Shown one piece after another: positions 24,906 through 34,262 of a stretch of 64,000 nt of DNA. The DNA comes from Anaerolineales bacterium. GTDB taxonomy: Bacteria > Chloroflexota > Anaerolineae > 4572-78 > J111. The position numbers were made by a program, and so were the translations under genes. Position 1 is the first letter of the stretch; every line of letters begins with the position of its first letter. The stretch covers positions 186,001-250,000 of the forward strand of contig JACKAU010000005.1 in the NCBI GenBank assembly GCA_020634855.1, given 5' to 3'. The notes beneath the pieces are model-generated. The model ran no database searches. It worked only from the letters and a program-made list of their open reading frames with translations, and was not told where the DNA came from.

Positions 24906-25243
24906 GCCGCTGTTGTTAACAAAAAACTGCGTCGGGTATTTGCCATAAAATATTTACCCAAGTAAACTAACCGCGTTTTACGCCCCAAGATTCTTAAATC
25001 TGAGAACTTCATACACACTGCCGTGCGATCCAATGGAGGAAGAATTTGAAGTCCCTGGAAACCTACCACAACCAGACCCGTTGTCTAACCAACACGACCC
25101 TCTCCTCACAAAAATCGATCATTGCCAACAAATGTATAACGTGCGCCACGAATTGTGGTGGGCACAAAGTTTAGGTGGGCCGACGGCCATCGACGTACTT
25201 TGTTTATTTTCAATTGTAATTTAACCGAAAGGAGGGTTCGGAC
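24906..25243. other. Intergenic region before the TRAP transporter genes
   Basis: These 338 bp show no supported gene. Short open frames have no ribosome-binding site or conserved character. The right end holds GGAGGG about 10 bases before the TTG start of the TRAP small permease. Promoter boxes are not clear. Confidence 0.35.
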
Positions 25244-25834
25244 TTGAATTTCTTTCTCAAGATATCGCATGCGATTGACGCTCTAACCGAATGGGCCGGC
25301 GGTATCGCTAACATCATTGTGCTCATTACCATCGCCATCGGTTTTTACAATGTGTTTGTCCGCTACATAGGGCGCTTCATTGGAGTCCAGTTATCCTCTA
25401 ATGTCTATATCGAGCTACAGTGGTATCTGTACTCGATGATTTTCTTTTTAGGCTTTGCCTACATTTTAAAGCATGGGGTTAATGTTCGGGTCGATTTCCT
25501 GTACGCCAACTGGAGCGAAAAAACCCAGGCTTGGATCGATCTGATCGGGACGGTACTGGTATTAATCCCCTTCTGTATCATCGGTATCTACGCCACCTAC
25601 GGCCCAGTTTTGACCTCCTGGGGACGGCTGCCTAACGGAAACTGGGGCACCTGGGAGATGTCCCCGGACCCAAACGGACTGCCTCGCGCCCCCATAAAAA
25701 CAATGATTATTGTCGCTTTTGTGCTGTTGCTGCTACAAAGTATTTCCCAGATTATCAAATATATCGCTATTTTGACCGGACATAAAGAAGTTGTAGAAGA
25801 AATCAAAGCCGATACAGAAGAGTTTGTATCCTAG
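25244..25834 (+). CDS. dctQ: TRAP transporter small permease (DctQ family)
   Basis: The 196-residue, four-helix membrane protein has the DctQ pattern: an early helix (IIVLITIAIGFYNVFVRYI), then ELQWYLYSMIFFLGFAYILKHGVNVRVDFLY, matching the conserved E-x-Q/W and HV-R-D segment. The start is TTG with AGGAGGG upstream. DctQ is the small subunit of TRAP carriers, which use an ion gradient and a periplasmic receptor to import organic acids or related solutes. The large permease follows after 18 bp. Confidence 0.92.
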   Translation: MNFFLKISHAIDALTEWAGGIANIIVLITIAIGFYNVFVRYIGRFIGVQLSSNVYIELQWYLYSMIFFLGFAYILKHGVNVRVDFLYANWSEKTQAWIDLIGTVLVLIPFCIIGIYATYGPVLTSWGRLPNGNWGTWEMSPDPNGLPRAPIKTMIIVAFVLLLLQSISQIIKYIAILTGHKEVVEEIKADTEEFVS

Positions 25835-25852
25835 CCAAGGAGAACACCCCAT

Positions 25853-27184
25853 ATGTACGAATGGTTAGCCATCGCCATGTTTGTCGGATTCTTCTTTTTC
25901 CTATTAAGCGGTTATCCGGTCGCCTTTTCATTTGCCGGAACCGCTATTTTGTTTGGGGTTATCGGGCTGATAGTGGGGGCCTTTGATCTTAACCGGCTGC
26001 TGCTGCTGCCTAATCTTTGGTTTGGCACAATGTCGAACTTTACGCTGCTGGCCATTCCTTACTTCGTCTTTTTGGGGGCGGTGCTGGAAAAAACGGGCAT
26101 TGCCGAGGAACTGCTGGAAACAGTGGGCATTTTGTTAGGCCCGCTGCGGGGAGGCATGGCGCTGGCTATTGTTGTGGTCGGTACGCTGCTGGCGGCGACG
26201 ACCGGCGTGGTGGCGGCCACCGTTATTGTGATGGGGATGTTGTCACTGCCGGTAATGCTACGTTATGGTTACGATAAAGGGCTGGCCAGTGGCATTATTG
26301 TGGCCACCGGCACACTGGCCCAGGTCATTCCGCCCAGTTTGGTCTTGGTGGTCTTAAGCGATCAGATTGGCGTATCGGTGGGGGATCTGTTCTTGGGTTC
26401 GGTCATTCCGGGGATTATGCTGTCCGGTTCTTACGTGCTGTATGTGCTGGTGCTGGCCTTCTTTAAACCCTCGATGGCCCCGGCCCTGCCCTTGGAGGTT
26501 CGCACCCTTCACGGGATGGCCCTGTTTTGGCGCGTGGTGAAGGCCGTGTTACCGCCGGTTTTTCTTATTTTCGCGGTGTTGGGCAGCATCTTCTTTGGCG
26601 TGGCCACCCCAACGGAGGCCGGCGCGGTCGGCGCAGTCGGCGCGCTTTTTTTAGCGGCGATTGGCGGTAAGTTTAATTGGAAACTGCTCAAGGATGCGTC
26701 TCACGCCACGGTCAACATCACGGCCCTGGTCATCATCATCTTGTTCTGTTCGTCTTTATTTAGTCTGGTTTTCGATGCGTTGGGCGGAAAAACCTTCATC
26801 ACCGAGCTACTGGTCAATCTGCCCGGCGGTTGGTTAACCTTCATGGTCGTCAGCAACATTGCGGTCTTTTTCTTAGGGATGTTCTTAGAATTTATCGAGA
26901 TTTCGTTTATTGTGATCCCGCTGTTTATCCCCGCTGCCCAAGCCTTAGGCATCGACCTGGTTTGGTTTGGGGTGGTGATGGGGCTTAATTTGCAAATTGC
27001 CTTTATCTCGCCGCCGGTCGGTTTCTCGCTGTTTTATCTGCAAAGTGTCGCGCCAAAGGAGATCAGCACATTCGATATTCACAAAAGCGCCCTCCCATTT
27101 ATGGGGATTCAGTTGATTATCTTGTTGTTAGTGGTGATATTCCCTGAAACCGTGAGCTGGCTAATTGACATCTCGTACAATTAA
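25853..27184 (+). CDS. dctM: TRAP transporter large permease (DctM family)
   Basis: At 443 residues with about twelve helices it shows DctM hallmarks: SGYPVAFSFAGTAILFG at the start, LLAIPYFVFLGAVLEKTG, ATTGVVAATVIVMGMLSLPVMLRYGY, GTLAQVIPPSLVLVVLSD, and the C-terminal FGVVMGLNLQIAFISPPVGFSLFY. It forms the ion-coupled translocation channel with DctQ. AAGGAG lies upstream. A strong two-way terminator separates it from the convergent receptor gene. Confidence 0.93.
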   Translation: MYEWLAIAMFVGFFFFLLSGYPVAFSFAGTAILFGVIGLIVGAFDLNRLLLLPNLWFGTMSNFTLLAIPYFVFLGAVLEKTGIAEELLETVGILLGPLRGGMALAIVVVGTLLAATTGVVAATVIVMGMLSLPVMLRYGYDKGLASGIIVATGTLAQVIPPSLVLVVLSDQIGVSVGDLFLGSVIPGIMLSGSYVLYVLVLAFFKPSMAPALPLEVRTLHGMALFWRVVKAVLPPVFLIFAVLGSIFFGVATPTEAGAVGAVGALFLAAIGGKFNWKLLKDASHATVNITALVIIILFCSSLFSLVFDALGGKTFITELLVNLPGGWLTFMVVSNIAVFFLGMFLEFIEISFIVIPLFIPAAQALGIDLVWFGVVMGLNLQIAFISPPVGFSLFYLQSVAPKEISTFDIHKSALPFMGIQLIILLLVVIFPETVSWLIDISYN

Positions 27185-27202
27185 ACGCATCTTCTGTAAG
27201 AA

Positions 27203-27242
27203 AAGAAGCGGGATAGGTCTTTAGAGACCTATCCCGCTTCTT
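27203..27242. terminator. Bidirectional terminator between dctM and dctP
   Basis: A perfect 18-bp stem (AAGAAGCGGGATAGGTCT and its complement) with a 4-base loop lies between convergent stops. The AAGAA/TTCTT ends provide short T tracts in both directions. Confidence 0.9.
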
Positions 27243-27263
27243 GATTTAATTATAGAAAATTGG

Positions 27264-28496
27264 CTAAGACTCTAACTGGGTATGAACAAAGCGAGCATAG
27301 CCGCCTTCATTAATATCGTGCCAAGCTTGAACTTGTTCCCGGAAGGCATTCCACTCGGCAAAGATCGATTTGAAATCGGCATCTTGAGCCGATAGCTCAT
27401 CATACAGTTCAAACGAAGCGGATTTGGCGGCGGCCATGATTTCGTCGCTGTAGGGCCGTAGTTGGGTCCCGCCGTCCACCAATTTCTTCAGGACCTCACC
27501 GTTGCGAGAATCATACCGGGCCAGCATAACGGTGTTGGCTTCAAAGGCCGCCGTCTTGATCGCTTCTTGATACACTTCCGGCAGCTTATTCCACTCATTC
27601 AAATTGATTTGAACCTCCAGGGTGGGACCTGGCTCCCACCAACCGGGATAGTAGTAGAAATCAACTGCTTTGTTCAAGCCCAGCTTCTCATCATCATAAG
27701 GGCCAATCCATTCGGCGGCGTCGATAGCGCCGGTTTGCAACGCCTGGAAGATTTCACCGCCGGCCACTACTTGGACGGTGACGCCTAATTTTGCCATCAC
27801 CTGCCCCCCCAAACCGGGGATACGCATTTTTAGCCCCTGCATATCCGCCACGGTAGAAATCTCTTTGCCAAACCAGCCCCCCATCTGAACGCCGGTATTC
27901 CCGGCCGGGAATTGGATAACCCCAAATCGATCCGCGTAAAATTGCTGTAATGTGTCCAGCCCGCCGCCTTCATACAGCCAAGCATTTTGCTGCTGCGCGG
28001 TTAGACCAAACGGCAGCGCCGTCCCAAACGCCGTCACCGGACTTTTGCCGACATAATAGTAAGAGGCGGTATGGCCCACCGGCACCGCCCCTTGTTCGAC
28101 CACGTTCAAAACTTCCAAACCGGGCGCCAATTCGCCGGCCGCTCGCGGTTCGATTTTGAACTTACCACCGGTCAAAGCCCCCATCCGTTCGGCAAATACG
28201 ACGGCCCCGCCAAAAATCGTATCCAAACCGACCGGCCAACTGGTGGCTAACTGCCAGTTGATTTCCGGCAGCGCCTGGTCAGACGCCACCGCCTCCGAAA
28301 TCTCCTCGCTGGTCGCCTCTGCGCCTGGAGCCGCTACATTAGCCGTACTCTCTTCCGACGTAGCCTCCGCCGGCGCGGGAGCGCCGCTGGTTTCCGGCTG
28401 CCCCATACTACACCCAACCAGCAGGCCTGTCCCACCGGCTACCGTAGCTACCGACGCTTTCTTCAAGAAGTCCCTACGATTTAGCTTCACTGCCAA
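27264..28496 (-). CDS. dctP: TRAP transporter substrate-binding protein (DctP family) with Tat-type lipoprotein signal
   Basis: The N-terminus has a twin-arginine motif (NRRDFLKKASVA) and a lipobox-like LLVGC, then an Ala/Glu/Ser-rich linker and a DctP receptor domain (WQLATSWPVGLDTIFGGAVVFAERM, FPAGNTGVQMGGWF, MKGLKMRIPG-like QGLKMRIPGLGG, GAIDAAEWIGPYDD). The last motif resembles receptors for alpha-keto acids or similar anions. TTG 28496 is chosen because AAGGAGG lies 6 bases upstream and it keeps the Tat motif near the start. It is encoded convergently to dctQM rather than in the same operon. Confidence 0.88.
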   Translation of the reverse strand: MAVKLNRRDFLKKASVATVAGGTGLLVGCSMGQPETSGAPAPAEATSEESTANVAAPGAEATSEEISEAVASDQALPEINWQLATSWPVGLDTIFGGAVVFAERMGALTGGKFKIEPRAAGELAPGLEVLNVVEQGAVPVGHTASYYYVGKSPVTAFGTALPFGLTAQQQNAWLYEGGGLDTLQQFYADRFGVIQFPAGNTGVQMGGWFGKEISTVADMQGLKMRIPGLGGQVMAKLGVTVQVVAGGEIFQALQTGAIDAAEWIGPYDDEKLGLNKAVDFYYYPGWWEPGPTLEVQINLNEWNKLPEVYQEAIKTAAFEANTVMLARYDSRNGEVLKKLVDGGTQLRPYSDEIMAAAKSASFELYDELSAQDADFKSIFAEWNAFREQVQAWHDINEGGYARFVHTQLES

Positions 28497-28691
28497 CTTA
28501 TTCCTCCTTGGATAGGTAAACAATATTGGTTTATAAAAACTTGGCTCACCGGATTGTAGCATGGGGAAAATAAAATACAAAATAGTTGAGATTATTATCC
28601 CCCTGCTCAGGAACATTTTCCCCGGCTCCGACGTCTTACCCATAACAGCAACTAAACCTTTATGCCGCAATTCACCGCAGGAGGCCCAATC

Positions 28692-31526
28692 ATGAAAAGA
28701 ATAATCATCGCCACTCTAACTCTACTAACACTATTAACGTTACAAACGCTACAAACTCAAATAACTCATGCCCAAGGCATCATCATTCCCGAACCGCCCA
28801 TCTGCCGCCACCCCTGCCCCATCCCGCCGCCTCCGCCGCGTGAAGTGCCGTATCTCACCGTCGAGTCGCTGCGGGTCGATGTCACCATCGACAACCAGGT
28901 CGCCACCACCCACGTCGAGCAGGTTTTTCGGAACGACAGCCAGTGGTCTTTGGAAGGCACCTACATCTTCCCGCTGCCGGAAGAAGCCGCCATCAACGAC
29001 TTCGCCATGTGGATCAACGGCGACCGCGTTGAAGGCCAGCTCTATACCAAAGAAGAAGCCCGCCAAATATACGATACCATCGTCCGCCGCCGCCTCGACC
29101 CGGCCTTGCTGGAATACGTGGGCCGCGACCTGTTCCAGGCCAGCATCTTCCCCATCGATCCCGGCGATACCCGCCGCGTCGAGCTGGAATACAGCCAAAT
29201 TCTGCCGGTCGATAACGGCCTGGTGCAATACGTGCTGCCCCTCACCGCCGAGAAATTCTCGCAGCGGCCGCTCGAAAGCGTGGCTATCACCGTCAATGTC
29301 ACCTCCAACGACGCCATCAAGGCCATCTACTCGCCCAGCCACCCGGTCAGCATCGACCGCGACGGCCGCTTCAGCGCCCTGGCCGGCTGGGAGGATTTCG
29401 ATATCCGCCCCACCTCCGATTTCAGCCTCTTCTACAGCATCTCGCCGGAGGATATCGGCGTTAATCTGCTCAGCACCAAAGAACGCGACGAGGACGGCTT
29501 TTTCACCCTGCTGATTGCGCCCAACGTCGAAGCCGAAGAGATTGTCGATAAAGATGTGACTCTCGTACTCGATGTCTCCGGCTCGATGGAGGGCGAGAAA
29601 ATGGAGCAAGCCCGCGACGCCCTCAAATATGTGCTCGATAACCTCAACGAGGGCGACCGCTTCAATATCATCGCCTTCAGCACCGGCGTACGCGCCTTTT
29701 CCACCCGGCCCGAGCCGATTTCAGCCGTAGCCGAGGCCCGCCGCTTTGTCGATAACCTGCGCCCCGAGGGCAGCACCGACATCAACCGCGCCCTGCTGGA
29801 AGCCATCGACAGCGCCGACAGCGAACGCCCAACCATCATCATCTTCCTAACCGACGGCCTGCCGACCAGCGGCACGGTCGAAACGCCGCTCATCGTCAAC
29901 AACATCGAGCAAGCCGCTACCGGCAACCTGCGCATCTTCCCCTTCGGCGTGGGCGACGATGTAGACACGGTGCTGCTCGATACACTGGCCCAACAGCAGC
30001 GCGGGACCAGCGCCTACGTCCGCCCCGGCGAGCGGGTCGATGAAAAAGTCAGCGGCTTCTACGCCAAAGTCAGTACGCCCGTGCTGGCCGATATTACGCT
30101 CGATGTCGATGGGGTAAAGTTGGAAGATACCTACCCCTACCCGCTGCCCGATCTCTTTGCCGGCTCGCAGCTCATCGTCACCGGCCGCTATCGCGACGGC
30201 GGGCCGGCTACCGTCACCCTAACGGGCGATGTCAACGGTCAAGCCCGAACCTACACCTATGATGATTTGACCTTCGCCTCGACCCCGCGCCAAAACGCCG
30301 AATTTGTGCCGCGCCTGTGGGCCACGCGCAAGGTCGGTTATCTGCTCAACCAAGTCCGGCTCAACGGCGAAAATCGCGAAACCATCGACGAGATTGTCAA
30401 CCTCAGCGTCCGTTACGGCATCATCACGCCCTACACCTCCTTCCTGGTCGAGGAGCCGGAGATGGCCCTTAGCCGTGAAGGACGCGATATGATCGCCCAG
30501 GAAGAGTTTGACGCTGTGGCCCAAGCCCCGGCCGACGTCTCCGGCGGTAGCGCCGTCAGCAAAGCCGTCGATCAAAACGCGCTGGCCGAAGCCGAAATGG
30601 CCGCGCCCATGCCGATGCCCACTGCAACACCTGGCGTTGGCGGTGAAGCGGACGCTGCCGACGGAGTGGCCGCCGTACCCAGCGTGACGACCGTCGGCAG
30701 TAAAGCCTTTGTCCTCAAAGACGGCATCTGGACCGACACCGCCTACGATCCGACGCTGATGAGTACCACCCCGCTGCCCTTCCCGTCAGCGGAATTCCTC
30801 GACTTCCTGACTGCTAACCCGGACGCCGGCCAATACTTCGCCCTCGGCTCCAAGGTAATCGTGGTTATCGATGGCGCGGCGTATGAGACGGTGACCGGGG
30901 AAGTGGATGAGATACCGGAACGATTAACGAACGACGAGGCTGAGGCTACGGCTGAGGTTGAGACGGCCCCAATTGAGATTGAGCCTTCATCTGAACCGAC
31001 CGGCGCCGTCACTTCGACCAAACCGGCCGATGCCGGCGATATCTACACCACCATCACCGCCGATGTGGTCGAGGGTACTGCGCCGCTGGTGGTTAACTTT
31101 GAGGGCGAACTCGTAGGTGGGGCGGATGACAACCAGGATTTCTACTGCGTCGAAAGCACCTTCAACTTTGGCGACGGCAACAGCCAGAGCCAGTCGCCCC
31201 GTTGTATGGCTTGGGAATCGGGCGTGGAAATTATGCGCAGTTTCACGGCCAACTACGTTTTTGAAGAGCCAGGTGAATATCAAGTCACCTTCCAACTCGG
31301 CCAAGCCGCCTCAGAGCCGGTGACCATTGTCGTCACCGCCGCCGACGCTGAACCGGAACCGGCGACCTCCACCGCCGACGAATCTGAGGCCTCGGCTAAC
31401 GAAGTTGACCCAACTCCGTTGGTCGAGACGAACAGCACGGGTATTGATCGCTCGAGCTGCCTGTCCGGGTTGATGCTGCTGCCGCTGCTGGCCCTGGTCA
31501 TTGGCCTGCGGCGAGGCCAAGCCTAA
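28692..31526 (+). CDS. Secreted VIT-VWA domain protein with C-terminal PKD-like domain and membrane anchor
   Basis: The 944-residue surface protein has these parts: signal peptide (1-28, ending ITHAQG); a VIT domain (about 52-180, with TYIFPLPEEAAINDFAMWI); a von Willebrand A domain (about 288-470) with an intact MIDAS start DVSGSM (D294, S296, S298) and later TDGLP; a Ser/Thr/Ala-rich stretch; a PKD-like domain (about 785-880, FNFGDGNSQ and FEEPGEYQVTF); and a C-terminal hydrophobic helix followed by RRG. This is the architecture of inter-alpha-trypsin-inhibitor-like bacterial surface proteins, which bind metal-dependent ligands. ATG 28692 has GCAGGAGG upstream. The ligand is unknown. Confidence 0.88.
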   Translation: MKRIIIATLTLLTLLTLQTLQTQITHAQGIIIPEPPICRHPCPIPPPPPREVPYLTVESLRVDVTIDNQVATTHVEQVFRNDSQWSLEGTYIFPLPEEAAINDFAMWINGDRVEGQLYTKEEARQIYDTIVRRRLDPALLEYVGRDLFQASIFPIDPGDTRRVELEYSQILPVDNGLVQYVLPLTAEKFSQRPLESVAITVNVTSNDAIKAIYSPSHPVSIDRDGRFSALAGWEDFDIRPTSDFSLFYSISPEDIGVNLLSTKERDEDGFFTLLIAPNVEAEEIVDKDVTLVLDVSGSMEGEKMEQARDALKYVLDNLNEGDRFNIIAFSTGVRAFSTRPEPISAVAEARRFVDNLRPEGSTDINRALLEAIDSADSERPTIIIFLTDGLPTSGTVETPLIVNNIEQAATGNLRIFPFGVGDDVDTVLLDTLAQQQRGTSAYVRPGERVDEKVSGFYAKVSTPVLADITLDVDGVKLEDTYPYPLPDLFAGSQLIVTGRYRDGGPATVTLTGDVNGQARTYTYDDLTFASTPRQNAEFVPRLWATRKVGYLLNQVRLNGENRETIDEIVNLSVRYGIITPYTSFLVEEPEMALSREGRDMIAQEEFDAVAQAPADVSGGSAVSKAVDQNALAEAEMAAPMPMPTATPGVGGEADAADGVAAVPSVTTVGSKAFVLKDGIWTDTAYDPTLMSTTPLPFPSAEFLDFLTANPDAGQYFALGSKVIVVIDGAAYETVTGEVDEIPERLTNDEAEATAEVETAPIEIEPSSEPTGAVTSTKPADAGDIYTTITADVVEGTAPLVVNFEGELVGGADDNQDFYCVESTFNFGDGNSQSQSPRCMAWESGVEIMRSFTANYVFEEPGEYQVTFQLGQAASEPVTIVVTAADAEPEPATSTADESEASANEVDPTPLVETNSTGIDRSSCLSGLMLLPLLALVIGLRRGQA

Positions 31527-31585
31527 GCGCCTATCCGGCTCGACCGCCGATGGCCGACCGCTGACCGCTGATAGATGAGAGTACG

Positions 31586-31645
31586 CTATTTTGACGCCGG
31601 CAGGGGGATTGAGAAAATTTTACCCCTGTCACGGCGTCAAAATAG
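31586..31645. terminator. Inverted repeat downstream of the VIT-VWA gene, possible terminator
   Basis: A perfect 14-bp inverted repeat, CTATTTTGACGCCG (31586-31599) and its complement at 31632-31645, has a 32-base loop. It lies 60 bp after the gene. The T-rich AATTTTTT follows seven bases later, so it may terminate transcription, although the loop is long. Confidence 0.5.
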
Positions 31646-32214
31646 GCGGTAATTTTTTCAGCATACCCTTGTCAGCCTCAAAATAGGGCCAAAATTTTTT
31701 GTACACCCCCTTAAATTTCCACTATCACGCCTTTTTTTTTCGTTGGACGTCTTGAATTTCCATATTTACCGCTTTTTTTTCGGCTTACCCCCTCGTGGCC
31801 GCCATAAAATCGATTTTTGGAGCGGAAGGTCCTTTTTTCCGCTCCAAAAGCGGATATTTTTTCGTGGAAGAGCCGTCGGCCACGCCGCCGCTGTATTTTT
31901 GCCGCCGATCTCGCTTTTGAGCCGGCCGTCGCTGCTTTTACGGCGACGATGTCCCCTTTTTGCGTCCGCCCAGGACTAAATTTTTCGTATACCCTCTTGT
32001 GAGCATCGCGTCGAGGAATCTTTCCGGTTCTTCAAGGATGGGACGAGGCTAACTCTAAAACGTAAACCGTGAAGTCTAAAATCTGGGTTTCGTTTTACGT
32101 TTTATTCAGCAAGCTGTCAATCAAATAACATATTAGAGTCAAGATTGCCAAATTCATGCCTGATATACTAAAACCAGACCAAAAACCAGTAGTCTTTAGT
32201 GAGGGAGGTTTACA
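31613..32214. repeat. Gene-free T-tract region with a degenerate interspersed motif
   Basis: Five diverged copies of a motif like AATTTTTTyGTATACCCyCT lie at about 31613-31630, 31650-31678, 31691-31720, 31773-31798 and 31978-32004. A further 13-bp perfect inverted repeat (TTTTGGAGCGGAA, 31815-31827 with 31837-31849) is present. The sequence is unusually rich in T runs embedded in G+C-rich DNA. No coding frame is credible. The right end carries GGGAGG before the zinc-ribbon reading frame. Confidence 0.5.
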
Positions 32215-32509
32215 ATGAATTGCCCAACTTGCCACAGTCCCAATGAACCTGATGCCCGGTTCTGTAAAAATTGCGGAGGCGCGCTGGCCGCCAGCGATAC
32301 GATAGCTGTCCAACCGCCCGGCCGTTCACGCCGGCTACCGTTCATTATCGGCGGGGGTGGTGATGGTCGGCCTGATCATTGCAGCTTTCTGGCTAATGAA
32401 CCGTCCGGCCGATGGCGCTATCGTCATTGATCCCACCACTGGCGGCGCCATCGATCTGGGAAGCGGCGCTTCCAAAATTCGAGCCGTGACCGGCAAAGGC
32501 TTGGCGTAA
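32215..32509 (+). pseudogene. Zinc-ribbon membrane protein with a frameshift in a G run
   Basis: The reading starts MNCPTCHSPNEPDARFCKNC, a double CxxC zinc ribbon, then a short linker. At a run of five G near 32352-32357 the frame is lost. One base fewer restores a continuation with a clear membrane helix (VVMVGLIIAAFWLM) and a tail ending GKGLA and TAA at 32507. Zinc-ribbon plus one-helix proteins are common in this kind of genome. The tail overlaps a kinase remnant on the other strand. Whether the extra G is a real mutation or a sequence error is open. Confidence 0.65.
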
Positions 32510-32973
32510 CAGCGATTCCTCCTCCGGAGTCAGAATAATGTTTGTTACCGGTTCGATCACCGGATTGGCGTGAGGATGAGACGGGGGTACAACGGGGCTG
32601 GGGCCGGCCACAGGGCCGTCATCGGTCCCGTCCGACGCAACTCGCAGGGCTGCGGCCATATCGGCGGCGCCGGCAAAGCGGTCGGCCGGGTCTTTGTTGA
32701 GGGCGATCTGCACGGCCTGCACTACAGCCGGGGGAGCAACGGCCTTGAGCGGTTCGAGATCGGCCGGCGTGTGCATAATTCGATGGATAACCTGGGCCAG
32801 CGTTTCCCCGGCAAAGGGATGCCGGCCGGTCATCAATTCAAACAAAACGATGCCGAGCGAAAAGAGATCGGCCCGGCCATCGACAGCTTTATTTTCGATC
32901 TGTTCGGGGGCGGTATACAGCGGTGTGCCAACGGAGCGTGAATCTCGTAGCGGCCGATGTGCGTCGGATCCAT
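32393..32973 (-). pseudogene. Serine/threonine protein kinase remnant lacking its catalytic core
   Basis: On the minus strand an ATG at 32973 begins MDPTHIGRYEI, the usual opening of Chloroflexota Ser/Thr kinases. A few codons later, in another frame, comes GTPLYTAPEQIENKA, the APE-motif region, followed by GRADLFSLGIVLFELMTGRHP of the C-lobe and DPADRFAGAADMAAAL. The glycine loop, catalytic lysine, HRD and DFG segments, about 150 codons, are absent. The frame also shifts at the junction. After LTPEEESLLRQAFAGH the sequence ceases to look natural. It is a deletion remnant and cannot encode an active kinase. Confidence 0.75.
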
Positions 32974-33474
32974 CGTTTCCCCCTCGCTCTCCGTAGCACC
33001 ATCAAACAGGCATTATACTCCTTAGTATATCATAGGAATGGGCCACTTTCCAGTCGTTTTGGCTCAAGAAACACCCATAGCAGGGCTATTAGGGCGGCCT
33101 GGCAGAAATCTGACAGAAACAAAAAGAATTTGGATGGCTGTCAACCTCGTCAGCGAATCTTCATCATTCATCCTTCATCATTCATCCCTCATAAAACTCT
33201 CCACCCAATCAGGCTAAAAACTGGCGTGGCGACTAACTACGGCAGTCAAATTTTGTATTATAATAGAGTGTGGGAGGGATATCGCACAACATCGATATTC
33301 CCCCTTCTTAGAGGATGGTTAGTATCTCTAAGTTTTCGCCATGATGTGGGCCTTTGTTTATTGCGTAGTACGTAGTGCGTAGTTCGTAAAGAATAGCTGA
33401 ATACGCACTACGCACTACGTACGTTCTGTGAATCGTTGTGGCGAAAAACCAATGACACGAACAAGGATATAAAA
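32974..33474. repeat. Gene-free region with dispersed ATTCATCC-type repeat and a palindromic hairpin
   Basis: Bases 33161-33203 carry a copy of the dispersed motif TCATCATTCATCC/TCATTCATCCCTCATAA. At 33369-33421 the sequence CGTAGTGCGTA is repeated and inverted (TACGCACTACG), forming a hairpin with two possible registers. The end holds AAGGAT before the NfeD-like start. No gene is supported. Confidence 0.45.
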
Positions 33475-34113
33475 ATGGCATTTCTAACGAATCCGGAGCT
33501 CGCTTATATACTGGTTGTTGCAGGTATTACGCTGATATTTTTAGGGGATATTAATTCCAAAACAACGGTTCTGAGAATTGGAATAGCGCTTTGCGTAACA
33601 GCCATCGTGCTTGGATTTCTCTATTTACGCATAAACCCTTGGGCGTTTCTGGTGGTAGGACTCAGTCCATGGCTGCTCTCGATTGCATTTCACCAGGCAC
33701 GTCCGGGAAATCCTCTGTTCCTCATTTCTATCTCTATGTTCGTCCTGGGTTCCTACTTCCTTTTCGTAGATAAAGATAATCAGATGCTCGTTAGCAACCG
33801 CGTGGTTATAGTATCTTTAATAGCGGCGATAATCATGTGGATATCTACCGAACGTTTACGAAATGTGGAAGGGCGAAGGTTGGGCGACGACCCCGACTCG
33901 ATAATTGGGTTAATTGGCGAGACCATAACCGATATAGAGGCGCACTCTGCCGGCTCCGTACTGGTTGATGGCGAGTTGTGGCCGGCGCGTAGCAAAGAAC
34001 CCATTCCGGCCGGCAGCACCGTGCGCGTCCTCAGACAGGATGGATTTTGGCTGACCGTAAAAAAAGCGCCCAAACTCACTAAGCCAGTTGAGAAAATCCG
34101 CCCCGCTCGGTGA
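33475..34113 (+). CDS. NfeD-family membrane protein
   Basis: The 212-residue product has five or so hydrophobic helices (AYILVVAGITLIFLG onward) and a C-terminal OB-fold typical of NfeD: DSIIGLIGETITDI, GSVLVDGELWPARS, and IPAGSTVRVLRQDGFWLTV. NfeD proteins partner with stomatin/SPFH proteins in membrane quality control, but no SPFH gene is adjacent. ATG 33475 follows AAGGAT; an earlier in-frame start would add 13 charged residues. It is the only clearly intact gene between 32.2 and 48.2 kb. Confidence 0.78.
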   Translation: MAFLTNPELAYILVVAGITLIFLGDINSKTTVLRIGIALCVTAIVLGFLYLRINPWAFLVVGLSPWLLSIAFHQARPGNPLFLISISMFVLGSYFLFVDKDNQMLVSNRVVIVSLIAAIIMWISTERLRNVEGRRLGDDPDSIIGLIGETITDIEAHSAGSVLVDGELWPARSKEPIPAGSTVRVLRQDGFWLTVKKAPKLTKPVEKIRPAR

Positions 34114-34222
34114 CGCCGGAGGAGACAATTACGGCCAAGCGGATTGTTTCGCTTGGCCGTAAAGTTAAAACATCTATTTCAGTTGAACATACTCTTTGTC
34201 ACTTAGCGACGCCTTCCATCCT

Positions 34223-34262
34223 TCATAATTCATCCCTCATAATTCATAATTCAAAGACGCGC
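34223..34262. repeat. Dispersed TTCATAATTCATCCCTCAT-type repeat
   Basis: The sequence TCATAATTCATCCCTCATAA continues into TTCATAATTCAAAGACGC. It is nearly identical to the copy at 35320-35360 and related to those at 33161-33203 and 48723-48755. It overlaps the last codons of the ribbon-helix-helix fragment. Confidence 0.75.

Noticed and set aside
28749..29609. 286-codon open frame opposite the VIT-VWA gene
   Set aside because: A shadow of a G+C-rich gene with strong third-position bias; the plus-strand product has clear domains.
32570..32941. 123-codon plus-strand frame across the kinase remnant
   Set aside because: The product has no recognisable features, while the opposite strand carries clear kinase C-lobe motifs.
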